Shown: in pieces, positions 7,354-15,588 of the stretch | Numbering within the stretch: position 1 is the stretch's first letter | How the letters are laid out: every line of letters starts with the position of its first letter | Assembly (NCBI GenBank): GCA_963933195.1 | Contig: CAWVUS010000019.1 | Span: 1-38,725, forward strand | Direction of reading: 5' to 3' | DNA length: 38,725 nt | Source: UBA8437 sp963933195 | GTDB taxonomy: Bacteria; Planctomycetota; Planctomycetia; Planctomycetales; Planctomycetaceae | Program-made: the position numbers and the translations under genes | The notes under the pieces: generated by a model | What the model was told of the DNA's origin: nothing | Databases searched by the model: none | Seen by the model: only the letters and a program-made list of their open reading frames with translations

Positions 7354-8481
7354 ACCCGTGGTAAACCGGAACGGCTCGGAGGTCATTTCGTATCCCGGCC
7401 GGATCGCCACGTTGATCAACAACCCCAGCGCGATCGCCGTCGCCACCAGACTCGATCCGCCGTAACTGACCAGGGGCAGGGTCATCCCGGTAATCGGCAT
7501 CAACCCGACGGTCATGCCGGTGTTGATGATCGCCTGCGTCGCCAGCAGCGTGACGATTCCCGTGGCCAACAGCCGCCCGAATGGTTCACGTGTCGCACAG
7601 GCGATCGAGAGACCCCTGATGATCAACACACCGTAGATGACCAGGGTGGCCAGGCTGCCGATCAACCCAAATCGCTCACCGATCAGGCAGAAGACGAAAT
7701 CGGTCCTCGCCGCGGGCAGGTGATAAGCAGCCGGGTCATCGATCGGCATCCCGGCCAACTCGCTGCCCCACGTTCCACCCAGAGACAGCATTCGCTTCGA
7801 CTGGTACAGGTGGTAGCCATCCCCTCGGGGCACCGGTCCGTTTTCGTCCTGGGTCAGTAACGAGACCACCCGGGACTTTTGTTCCGCGTTCATCCCCAGC
7901 CACAGGACCGGGGTCACCGCCACACCCAGCATCCCGATCAGCACCAGGTGCCGCACCCGCGCCCCGGCAGCCAGAAGCATCGCAAACAGCATCGGTAGAA
8001 ACAGCAACGCGGTCCCCAGGTCAGGCTCCTTGAGTACCAAGACCAACGGGACCAGGGTCAGTAGAAACGGAGTGAACAGTCCCAGGATCCGCCGGAAATT
8101 GCGGCGGTACATCAGGTAATGGGCCATCGCCAGGATGAACGTCAGCTTCGCAAGTTCCGAGGGCTGCATATCGAAGACCCCCAGGGGAATCCACCGCCGT
8201 GCCCCGTGATGAGCTGGCATCAGGAACACCAGCAACAACAGCAACACGGTCGCTCCGAACAGAACGTAACTGGCAGGTCGTAACGATCGATACGGCACAC
8301 AGGCCGCCACGACCAATGCCGGGACTGCCAGGCCGATCCAGATCAATTGGCGAGAGAAGAGAGATCCCGACCCGGCCAGTTGATCGCCACGCGAGATTCC
8401 CGCCAGGCCCAGCGCAACCAGCAACGAAGCCGCAACGACCACGCTCCAGGGCACACGTTTCAGACCCTCGCCCAGTTGCAC
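7345..8481 (-). CDS. rodA: RodA/FtsW (SEDS) peptidoglycan glycosyltransferase
   Basis: SEDS proteins polymerise lipid II into peptidoglycan strands in the cytoplasmic membrane, together with a class B penicillin-binding protein. The 378-residue sequence has about ten membrane segments and the family landmarks: MQPSEL (105-110), KEPDLGTAL (151-159), the catalytic Asp261 in the extracytoplasmic ARTDFVFCLIGERFG, and the C-terminal MTVGLMPITGMTLPLVSYGGSS. MPITGMTLPLVSYGGSS favours RodA slightly over FtsW; the distinction is not firm. The start is GTG. No mre, pbp2 or other division gene is next to it, so it stands outside the usual elongasome cluster. The plus-strand gene at 8575 diverges from it across 93 nt. 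Confidence 0.9.
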   Translation of the reverse strand: MQLGEGLKRVPWSVVVAASLLVALGLAGISRGDQLAGSGSLFSRQLIWIGLAVPALVVAACVPYRSLRPASYVLFGATVLLLLLVFLMPAHHGARRWIPLGVFDMQPSELAKLTFILAMAHYLMYRRNFRRILGLFTPFLLTLVPLVLVLKEPDLGTALLFLPMLFAMLLAAGARVRHLVLIGMLGVAVTPVLWLGMNAEQKSRVVSLLTQDENGPVPRGDGYHLYQSKRMLSLGGTWGSELAGMPIDDPAAYHLPAARTDFVFCLIGERFGLIGSLATLVIYGVLIIRGLSIACATREPFGRLLATGIVTLLATQAIINTGMTVGLMPITGMTLPLVSYGGSSLVATAIALGLLINVAIRPGYEMTSEPFRFTTGAG

Positions 8482-8574
8482 CGGGAAACTCCCCTATTTG
8501 ACCACCACTTCGGCGACAGACTACTGTCAAGCGACGAGGTTGTAGTCGATTCCGCCACCAGAGAGGAACCGCAG

Positions 8575-10086
8575 GTGGACACCCGCTTGCCCGGACCCCG
8601 AACGCTCGTCGGACCCCTGCTCCTGTTGGTCGCAGTGGCCGGCCTGTGGTGTGGACTGGCTCGACAACCTCTCTGGCATACCGATCTCTGGGGCCACCTC
8701 GCCTACGGGCGGTGGATGGTCGAACACGATGGCCAGACGCCTGCGAACGAACCATTTCTGCCGCACGCCACCGATGAACCCCTGGTCGACACGGCACGAT
8801 GGAGCCAACTGATCGGATTCCGGATCATGTCGGCCGGCGGCGGCGAGGCCCTGCAACTGCTGTACGCCACGCTGGTGACCGGCTGCGCACTACTGGCAGT
8901 CATGCCCGTCCTGGCGTCGCGACGCAGGAGACGGATTCCAGCAGCGGTTTGCGGGGCCGCCATCTTCCTGGCCGTCGGCTGGCAACAGCTTCAGATCATC
9001 CGTCCACAGTTGGCCGGGCTGGCCTGCTTCACGCTGTTGTTGGCGTTGATGCACGATCCCAGGCCCTCTCACCGGCGAGTGATCCTGGTCGGAATCGTGC
9101 TGGGACTCTGGGCCAACCTGCACGGATCATTCGTGATCGGCTGGTTACTTTTGGTCCTGCACGTGGCCGGACGGGCCATCGACTGCCGCCACAGGACCGG
9201 ACGGTGGCGCTCGTGGCAATCCGACCGGCAGCTGGCCCACCGGTTCCGCCAGGCGATTGTCGGACTGCTAATACCCCTTGTGGCCACCCCGTACGGGGTC
9301 ACGTTACCCTGGTCGGCGTGGCGGATCGGTCAACACCCGAATCTCGCCGACATTGTCGAGTGGCAACCGCTGGCCTGGGAACAATCCCAGGCCCGAGCAA
9401 TGCTGGCGGCCATGATGCTGATCCTGGCCCTGGCTCTCGCCTCCAGGCGACGGATCCGGACACCGGCCTGGATGATGCTCGCCACGACAGGTGTGGCCGC
9501 ACTGATGTGTTCACGGTTGATCAACTGGTGGGCACCAATGGCAGGATTGATTGTCGCACTGCAGGCCAGCAGCCTGGACCGCCAGGTCTCTGACGCACCG
9601 ACATGCACCACCAAACAAAAAAGAAAACTGATCGGATGTGGACTGATCGTGGCAACAATCGCGATCCTCTCGTCCCCGGCTGCCAGGGGTTTGTTGACCC
9701 ACCGTGACACGCTCCTGGCCCGGCGACCGTTGGTCTCTGCAGCCACCCCCGTCGAGGCGGCCGCATGGCTGGTCTCACATCCTCCCAGGGGAATGGTCCT
9801 GGCTGCCTACGAGTGGGGCGATTTCCTGATCTGGCAGGGGCCACCACGAATCCAACTGCTGGTCGCTTCTCACACCCACCTGATCCCCCAGGACGTGTGG
9901 CGAGACTATATCGAGGTGATCGGGGTGGCTCACGATTGGCCTCAACGACTCGAACACCAACAGGTCCGCACCCTGGTACTCGACAAGCAGCGACAGGCCG
10001 GCCTGATCGCCGCGCTGGCCGACCACCCGCTCTGGAACAGAGACTACTCGGACGATCTTGCCGAGGTCTGGTCACGGAAACAGTAA
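8575..10086 (+). CDS. Polytopic membrane protein, possibly GT-C-type glycosyltransferase
   Basis: This 503-residue integral membrane protein starts at the GTG at 8575, eight nt after GAGAGG; the open frame back to 8347 runs antisense into rodA and is not coding. It has about ten hydrophobic segments. Residues 32-44 read TDLWGHLAYGRWM, an Asp-containing first outer loop of the kind seen in GT-C fold transferases that use lipid-linked sugars, followed by long membrane-spanning blocks and a soluble C-terminal domain (about 385-503) with YEWGDFLIWQGPP. That layout recalls planctomycete glycosyltransferase-like membrane proteins. Substrate unknown; a non-catalytic transporter cannot be excluded. 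Its last 43 nt overlap the end of the convergent heme protein gene. Confidence 0.72.
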   Translation: MDTRLPGPRTLVGPLLLLVAVAGLWCGLARQPLWHTDLWGHLAYGRWMVEHDGQTPANEPFLPHATDEPLVDTARWSQLIGFRIMSAGGGEALQLLYATLVTGCALLAVMPVLASRRRRRIPAAVCGAAIFLAVGWQQLQIIRPQLAGLACFTLLLALMHDPRPSHRRVILVGIVLGLWANLHGSFVIGWLLLVLHVAGRAIDCRHRTGRWRSWQSDRQLAHRFRQAIVGLLIPLVATPYGVTLPWSAWRIGQHPNLADIVEWQPLAWEQSQARAMLAAMMLILALALASRRRIRTPAWMMLATTGVAALMCSRLINWWAPMAGLIVALQASSLDRQVSDAPTCTTKQKRKLIGCGLIVATIAILSSPAARGLLTHRDTLLARRPLVSAATPVEAAAWLVSHPPRGMVLAAYEWGDFLIWQGPPRIQLLVASHTHLIPQDVWRDYIEVIGVAHDWPQRLEHQQVRTLVLDKQRQAGLIAALADHPLWNRDYSDDLAEVWSRKQ

Positions 10087-11300
10087 CTGAAAGCTCCCAG
10101 CAGAGTTCCACGCGGTACCTCGTGGCACAGCGAACACTGCCGGGCGGAACGCAGGGCCCCCATCATCCTCATCCGTTCGCCCTGGCTGCGAATCACCAGG
10201 GTCTTGCCACCATGCAGTTCTCGCAATGCGATCGTCTCAAAGCCGTCCAGTGATCGACGTTTCGACCCGGCCAATTCGTCCATCCGCGGCAGATTGTCCG
10301 ACAGGTACACTGCCGGCTTGGCAGTCTTCAGCAGGCTCACCAGTTCGATTCTCTCCAGCCGCCATCCCGATCCTCCACCCTCCGCATTGACCTCGAACTT
10401 CTTGGTGGGCGATTCGAACTGGTCAAGACCGTGAGGACGAAAGCCGGTCACGTGCTCGAGATCTCGAACCCACCCGTAGGTCCGTGGATTGGCAAAGTCC
10501 AGCAACAGGGCCTCATGCATAGTCGTCAATGGCCGTCGTGGTCCGGTGCCTGGTCGTAGCGGCAACCACAGTTCGGATTTTTCACCGGTTGAATCAGCAT
10601 CTCCGGGCTGCAAGACAACCGGTTGAGGCCATTTTCGGAGTTTGTCAATCCGAGCACCGGCAATGTCCGGTCCCAGCATCCGTCCAATACCGAAACCTTC
10701 ACTGGTGATGAAGTTCAGGACCTGGGTCGCATGAACCAGCTCCAGTGACGCACGCCGACGGGTGTACCCGCTAAACAAATCATTCTGCAACCGCTCCAGA
10801 TTTTTCTCAGCACTCAGCAAGACCGCCTCACTGGACTCCGTCAGCTTGGGTCCGGCAAGCACCAGTTCGTCTGCCGGCTGCAGTCGTTCGGTCAACGATT
10901 CAAAAGGGTACTCGCGACGGGCCTGTTCGGCTTGAATCACTCCACGCCCACCCGCGGCTGCGATGATCACGACCACCAGTGTCGAGGCAACCATGGCAAA
11001 CCGTTTTGCCGGCCATCGGAGTCGGTTCGACAGCAGCGTCAGCACCAGCAGGGCCAACGTCTGAACCAACAGGAACCAGCTCGTCAGGACAACCGAGATG
11101 GCCAAAAGCAGCGGAAAGAACCCACCGACCGCAACACCGCCGATCGTAAACCGGCGGCGGGGCCCATCCTGTTGTCCCCGTCGCCGCTGCAACAGTGCGT
11201 ACAACCCACACACGCCCACCAGGATGATCACCGACACGACCATCAGGGCAATGAAACGACCGGTGTATTGTTCGGCCCAGTTGTTCATCAGGTCATTCAT
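10044..11300 (-). CDS. Membrane-anchored protein with a single C-terminal heme c motif (CSLCH)
   Basis: The 418-residue protein starts at the ATG at 11300, with GGGAG about 11 nt upstream; the longer open frame to 11408 has no membrane or coding character, and ATG 11288 is an alternative. Three hydrophobic regions (about 14-36, 50-90, 101-121) anchor it, and about 290 residues then face the periplasm. Near the end, QCSLCHE (Cys389, Cys392, His393) is a covalent heme c site. The preceding region contains a His-rich core (ELVHATQVLNF) and FANPRTYGWVRDLEHVTGFRPH. I recognise no named family. It could be an electron-transfer or redox-sensing protein, but no partner oxidase or maturation gene is nearby. 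Gene order on this strand suggests it may be read through from the MnmE-like gene, 108 nt upstream. Confidence 0.75.
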   Translation of the reverse strand: MNDLMNNWAEQYTGRFIALMVVSVIILVGVCGLYALLQRRRGQQDGPRRRFTIGGVAVGGFFPLLLAISVVLTSWFLLVQTLALLVLTLLSNRLRWPAKRFAMVASTLVVVIIAAAGGRGVIQAEQARREYPFESLTERLQPADELVLAGPKLTESSEAVLLSAEKNLERLQNDLFSGYTRRRASLELVHATQVLNFITSEGFGIGRMLGPDIAGARIDKLRKWPQPVVLQPGDADSTGEKSELWLPLRPGTGPRRPLTTMHEALLLDFANPRTYGWVRDLEHVTGFRPHGLDQFESPTKKFEVNAEGGGSGWRLERIELVSLLKTAKPAVYLSDNLPRMDELAGSKRRSLDGFETIALRELHGGKTLVIRSQGERMRMMGALRSARQCSLCHEVPRGTLLGAFSYCFRDQTSARSSE

Positions 11301-11408
11301 AATGCACCAGGCTCCCGGAACAATCCGCCACGATGGGCACGAGGAGCGAAGACCGATCGGCAACCGACCAGCCCGCCACCATGGTAACACCCGGCCGTGA
11401 CGCAACAA

Positions 11409-12557
11409 TCATCCAATCGCGTCACTCATCCTCTTGCGAAATTCTGTCTCGTCACCGTCGTCCATCGCCTTCGCCGCACGTTCCAGGCACTCGACAAGCC
11501 GGGTCGAAACCGGCACCGCCGTCCCCGGCTCGGGAACCCGGGGAACCAGCCTCGCCACGATCGCCGCAGCCAGCGAATCGATGCCGTCACCATTGAGTGC
11601 CGAAACCGCCAGTGTCCCACCAGGCAACATGCCCTCGGTCGCATCCCCCAGGTCACACTTGTTGGCCACGATCAGCCCCTCGCCCATGGCACCGATGGAT
11701 CGGCTGGTCGATTCATCCACCGGAATCGATCCATCAACGACCAGCAACACCAAATCGGCCGAAGCGATTTCCCGGCGAGTATGCTCGATCCCAACCGCCT
11801 CGATCTCATCTTCGGTTTCTCTCAACCCGGCCGTGTCGACCAGCCGAACCGGCCAGCCGTCGATCGCCGTGTGTCCAACGACCGCATCGCGCGTGGTTCC
11901 CGGCTCGTCCCAGACAATCGCTCGACCAAATCCCAGCAGCGCATTCAGCAGGCTCGACTTGCCAACGTTGGTAGATCCGGCCAGCACCACCGTCGGCGGA
12001 CCGGCCAACCATCGTCCCAGCCCGGACCATTCCAGCAACTCGTTCATCAGCCCGGCTCGCTCATCCCGGGACTCCCAATCCGTTGATTCGATCTGCCGAA
12101 GCGACCGCAACAGGATTCCCGATTGTTGATCGAGCAGGATCGAAGCCAGCCGCCAGGTCGTCGCTGACACCAGCGCCTCGGTCACCTCGATCTCTACCCG
12201 ATGGATCGGCTCGCCACGTCGACCCCCGGTCAACTCGATCCATTCGCACTTCCTCGCTCCGGATTCGACAAGGTCGCCGAGAATCCGTGCCACCGCCACC
12301 GTGCCGCCATGACAGTGCACTTCGAACCGATTCTCGTCGGTCCGGCACACCACGACCTGTTCCGATGGCAACCCGCTCTCGCGGTCGCCCCAGTGGCCAA
12401 AACAGATCCGACCAATCTCCTGGTCGGCCAGGTCAAGACCGTTGGCCGCAACGAAAAGCCAACCCCAGTCTGTCGCATTGGTCGGACCCTCCACCAGGAC
12501 GGTGGCGATCGCTCCACGGCCCTGCGGCGTCAACACCGCCACACGGGTGGTGTTCAC
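11409..12557 (-). CDS. Divergent MnmE/TrmE-like GTPase lacking the catalytic C-terminal motif
   Basis: MnmE, with MnmG, modifies wobble uridine 34 of certain tRNAs. This 382-residue protein has an N-terminal tetrahydrofolate-binding-like domain (TPQGRGAIA at 10-18, HCHGG at 81-85) and a complete G domain: G1 GSTNVGKS (194-201), G2 DEPGTTRD (217-224), G3 DTAG (241-244), G4 NKCD (299-302). True MnmE is about 450 residues and ends in C-x-G-K, whose cysteine is essential. Here the protein stops at RMSDAIG, with no such cysteine and shortened helical regions. It is therefore a paralogue or degenerate form rather than a standard tRNA modification enzyme. It starts with GTG overlapping the coaX stop (GTGA), so translation is coupled to coaX. 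Confidence 0.85.
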   Translation of the reverse strand: MNTTRVAVLTPQGRGAIATVLVEGPTNATDWGWLFVAANGLDLADQEIGRICFGHWGDRESGLPSEQVVVCRTDENRFEVHCHGGTVAVARILGDLVESGARKCEWIELTGGRRGEPIHRVEIEVTEALVSATTWRLASILLDQQSGILLRSLRQIESTDWESRDERAGLMNELLEWSGLGRWLAGPPTVVLAGSTNVGKSSLLNALLGFGRAIVWDEPGTTRDAVVGHTAIDGWPVRLVDTAGLRETEDEIEAVGIEHTRREIASADLVLLVVDGSIPVDESTSRSIGAMGEGLIVANKCDLGDATEGMLPGGTLAVSALNGDGIDSLAAAIVARLVPRVPEPGTAVPVSTRLVECLERAAKAMDDGDETEFRKRMSDAIG

Positions 12558-13372
12558 GGAGAGTCTCCCTGGGCAGTGGTCCGTGCCACCTCAGCAAGAC
12601 CGGACAGACCCAGGTGCGGAACGAACCGGGCTTCGGTGAGTTTCGTGGCCAACAGCGGGCCACCTCCACCGGTCAGAAACAGGTCCACCGGTCCACCACC
12701 AACCGAACTGGACATCACGCGAACCAACTCGCGAACGGCTCCCAGTTGACCGAAGAACAACCCGCTCTTGATCGCCGTCGTGGTGTCCTGGCCAACCACC
12801 GGTGGCGGACCGACTCCGAGTTGCTCCAGCGTGACCAGCGGCAGCAATGCGGTGTAGCGATGCAACGACCGGGCCAACAATCCAAATCCAGGCAGAATGG
12901 CTCCACCACGGAAGGCGCCCGTGGCATCGACCATGTCCACGGTCGTGGCCGTTCCCGAATCAACGATAATCGCCGGACGCTGTGCGGCCGTCAGTCGCCT
13001 GGTCGCGACGGCATTGAGTAGTCGATCGATTCCGGCCTGGCTCGGATGATCCAGTTGCACGTCGAGGTCCAGGCAACCCGAATCAGTGAGAACTCTCGGG
13101 GTGGGCCATTCCGACGGCCAGCCCTCAACCACCACGTCACGAACAAGCGGATTTGAACCGGCCACGATGCCACGCGGTACGGACAAATCCGATTCGCCCA
13201 ACCAGCCACGGATCTCCTGCCACGGCATGGGACCATCGGGTGCTGCCGCCAGCGAATCGACCAGCTTGGGCAATCCATCGACAATTGACGCCAGGTCGAA
13301 CATCCCGAACTTGACCCGGCTGTTGCCCACATCGACGGCCAGCAACCTGGAAGTGACGGGTCCGTCGTTCAC
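12554..13372 (-). CDS. coaX: Type III pantothenate kinase
   Basis: CoaX phosphorylates pantothenate, the first committed step to coenzyme A, and unlike CoaA is not feedback-inhibited by CoA. The 272-residue protein shows the ASKHA-kinase motifs: phosphate-1 loop DVGNSRVKFG (14-23, catalytic Asp14), AGIDR (113-117), phosphate-2 DSGTATTVD (138-146), GGAILPG (156-162) and a C-terminal TGGGG adenosine motif. I chose the GTG at 13372 because it overlaps the isocitrate dehydrogenase stop in GTGA and begins just before the first motif; the longer open frame to 13486 adds only sequence antisense in character. The MnmE-like gene downstream is coupled in the same way. Confidence 0.92.
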   Translation of the reverse strand: MNDGPVTSRLLAVDVGNSRVKFGMFDLASIVDGLPKLVDSLAAAPDGPMPWQEIRGWLGESDLSVPRGIVAGSNPLVRDVVVEGWPSEWPTPRVLTDSGCLDLDVQLDHPSQAGIDRLLNAVATRRLTAAQRPAIIVDSGTATTVDMVDATGAFRGGAILPGFGLLARSLHRYTALLPLVTLEQLGVGPPPVVGQDTTTAIKSGLFFGQLGAVRELVRVMSSSVGGGPVDLFLTGGGGPLLATKLTEARFVPHLGLSGLAEVARTTAQGDSP

Positions 13373-14406
13373 GTGCCCGGTGCCTCCATGCGATCGATCA
13401 GGGCGGCCACGAACTGCGAGGTGTCCAGGTCGCCGCCCAGATCGCGGGTCAGGCAACCCTCGTTCAGGGCGAGGTTGTATGCACACTTGATCCGGTCACC
13501 GGCCTCACGACATGCCGGATTCTCACGAGTGTCGGCGATGTGATTGAGCATCATGACCGACGACATCGTCACCGCCAGTGGATTGGCAATACCCTGGCCG
13601 GCAATATCCGGAGCCGATCCGTGAACCGCCTCGAACACCGCCAGGTCCTCGCCAATATTTGCTCCGGGAACCACACCCAGTCCGCCAACCAGGCCCGCGC
13701 ACAGGTCACTGACAACATCTCCGTAGAGGTTCTCCAGCAACAGCACGTCAAACTGCGACGGGTCCTGGACCAACTTCATGCAACCCGCGTCGATGATCAC
13801 TTCCTCGAACTCGATGTTCGGATACTCCTCCTGGTGCACCTGTCGTGCACAACGGAGGAACAGCCCGTCGGTGAGTTTCATAATGTTGGCCTTGTGGAAG
13901 ACCGTGATCTTTTTCCTCTTGCGACGCGTGGCGAAACGGAAACCCCAGCGGGCGATCCGGTCGCAGGCCGTTTCGGTTGCCACCTTCATGCTCATCACCA
14001 CGTCAGGCGTCACCTGGTTCTCGACCCCGCTGTAAAGCCCCTCGGTGTTCTCGCGGACAATCACCAGGTCAACATCATCGAAACGGGTCGAAACACCCGT
14101 CAGGTTGCGAACCGGTCGTACCGCGGCGAAGAGGTTGAGTTGCTGCCGGAGCTGGACGTTGACCGACGTGAATCCGTCGCCCACCGGAGTCGTGCAGGGA
14201 CCCTTCAGGGCCACGCCACAATGCCGGATGGCGTCCACGGTCGATTCGGGCAAGACTTCCTGGCCCTGCTCCAACGCCGACAGGCCCGCATGGTGCACCT
14301 GGAAAACCAGCGGAGCACCGGCGGCCTCGAGTATCCGGCAGGCGGCATCGGTGACTTCCGGCCCGATCCCGTCTCCGGGAATCAACACGACTTCAAACGG
14401 GTTCAT
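13369..14406 (-). CDS. NAD-dependent isocitrate dehydrogenase (isocitrate/isopropylmalate dehydrogenase family)
   Basis: The 345-residue protein is a beta-decarboxylating dehydrogenase. The substrate loop reads S-x-N-x-x-x-R (Ser81, Asn83, Arg87) followed by Arg97, the isocitrate-specific arrangement rather than the leucine-rich one of isopropylmalate dehydrogenase. Tyr125 and Lys172 are the catalytic pair, and Asp230/Asp234 bind the metal. The cofactor motif HGSAPDIAG carries Asp267-Ile268, the pair typical of NAD specificity; NADP enzymes have Lys-Tyr there. The nearest relatives should be the mitochondrial IDH3 type; homoisocitrate dehydrogenase is the main alternative. GAGGGGGT precedes the ATG. 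It sits 12 nt downstream of the transhydrogenase genes and overlaps coaX, linking NAD(P) redox balance with coenzyme synthesis. Confidence 0.88.
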   Translation of the reverse strand: MNPFEVVLIPGDGIGPEVTDAACRILEAAGAPLVFQVHHAGLSALEQGQEVLPESTVDAIRHCGVALKGPCTTPVGDGFTSVNVQLRQQLNLFAAVRPVRNLTGVSTRFDDVDLVIVRENTEGLYSGVENQVTPDVVMSMKVATETACDRIARWGFRFATRRKRKKITVFHKANIMKLTDGLFLRCARQVHQEEYPNIEFEEVIIDAGCMKLVQDPSQFDVLLLENLYGDVVSDLCAGLVGGLGVVPGANIGEDLAVFEAVHGSAPDIAGQGIANPLAVTMSSVMMLNHIADTRENPACREAGDRIKCAYNLALNEGCLTRDLGGDLDTSQFVAALIDRMEAPGT

Positions 14407-14418
14407 CGGCGGACCCCC

Positions 14419-15564
14419 TCAATTACCGGGAATCTCCAGCACCTCGATAATGCGCTCATGAACGACCCGTCCACCACTGGTAACCAGCGTGCCGACAGCC
14501 ACCTCGTCATCAGATTCGACATCGATCTGACCATCTCGACACACGTGTAACAGGAAATTGGCCACGTTGTTGGCATACATCAGGCTGGCATGAGCCGGCA
14601 CACTGCGAGGAATATCCAACGGGCCGAGGATAGTCACCCCGTGATCGGAAGTGAAGTTCTGCCCCGGCCTGGTCAACTCGCAGTTTCCACCACGTTCAGC
14701 CGCCAGGTCAACAATGACCGAACCCGACTTCATTGCCGAGACCATCTCGGAGGTCAGCAGCGTCGGAGCCGGGCGACCCGGAATCAGGGCTGTGGTGATC
14801 ACGGCATCCATCTGGGCCAGGTGAGCAGTCATGGCCTGTTGTTGCCGAGCGGCCTGGTCCTCGCTTTGTTCACGAGCGTATCCACCGGCGTCCTCGGCTT
14901 CGGTCGTCGTATCAATCAACTCCAGGAACTCCGCCCCCAGGCTTTCCACCTGTTCCTTGACCACCGGGCGGATGTCGTAACCCCAGACCAGGGCTCCCAG
15001 CCGACGTGCCGTGGCAATCGCCTGCAACCCGGCCACACCAGCACCCAACACGAGCACCTTGGCGGGGTGCAGTGTCCCGGCAGCCGTGGTCAGGTACGGC
15101 ATGATCCCCGGCATCGCCATCGACGCCAGCAACACCGCCTGGTACCCCGAGAGGGTGCTCATTGAACTGAGGACATCCATCGACTGTGCCCGGGCAATCC
15201 GGGGAACCATGTCGAGTGAAAAAGCCGAGACTCCCTGGTTGGCCAGTCTCAAGACCAGGTCTTTCTCGATCATCGGGTTGAGCGTGGCAACCAGCACCGC
15301 TCCTGCGGGAATCTGGTCCACCGTTTCGGCGTCCGGTGGATTCACGCTCAGGACAATCTCGGCACCGGAGAACAACGCGGCCCGGTCCCCGACAATCTCA
15401 GCCCCCGACTCCCTGAACTCCGTGTCGGTGATTCCCGATCCGACCCCGGCACCCGATTCGACCTGGACCGACAAGCCGGCGCGGTCCATCCGCTTGACCG
15501 TTCGTGGCGTCGCCGCCACACGCGTCTCACCCGCGGCCAGTTCCCTGGGCACCACGACCTTCAT
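14419..15564 (-). CDS. pntAA: NAD(P) transhydrogenase subunit alpha, NAD-binding part (PntAa)
   Basis: Proton-translocating transhydrogenase moves hydride between NADH and NADP+ using the proton gradient. This 381-residue soluble subunit is domain I: an alanine dehydrogenase-like N-terminal half (KVVVPRELAAGETRVA, then ATPRTVKRM) and a Rossmann core VLVLGAGVAGLQAI with the NAD-binding GYDIRP downstream. The mobile-loop region around 225-245 (YAREQSEDQAARQQQ) is typical. The membrane domain II that is fused in E. coli PntA is here a separate gene at 17014-17418, the three-subunit layout of Rhodospirillum and many other bacteria. AGGGA lies six nt before the ATG. It is third in the cluster, after pntAb and pntB, which reverses the commoner alpha-first order. 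Confidence 0.95.
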   Translation of the reverse strand: MKVVVPRELAAGETRVAATPRTVKRMDRAGLSVQVESGAGVGSGITDTEFRESGAEIVGDRAALFSGAEIVLSVNPPDAETVDQIPAGAVLVATLNPMIEKDLVLRLANQGVSAFSLDMVPRIARAQSMDVLSSMSTLSGYQAVLLASMAMPGIMPYLTTAAGTLHPAKVLVLGAGVAGLQAIATARRLGALVWGYDIRPVVKEQVESLGAEFLELIDTTTEAEDAGGYAREQSEDQAARQQQAMTAHLAQMDAVITTALIPGRPAPTLLTSEMVSAMKSGSVIVDLAAERGGNCELTRPGQNFTSDHGVTILGPLDIPRSVPAHASLMYANNVANFLLHVCRDGQIDVESDDEVAVGTLVTSGGRVVHERIIEVLEIPGN

Positions 15565-15588
15565 TGTGTCCCTGCCTGCTTCCTGCCG

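Noticed and set aside
8347..8574. Upstream start for the GT-C-like membrane protein
   Set aside because: It lies antisense to rodA; GTG 8575 has a good ribosome binding site and starts the first membrane segment.
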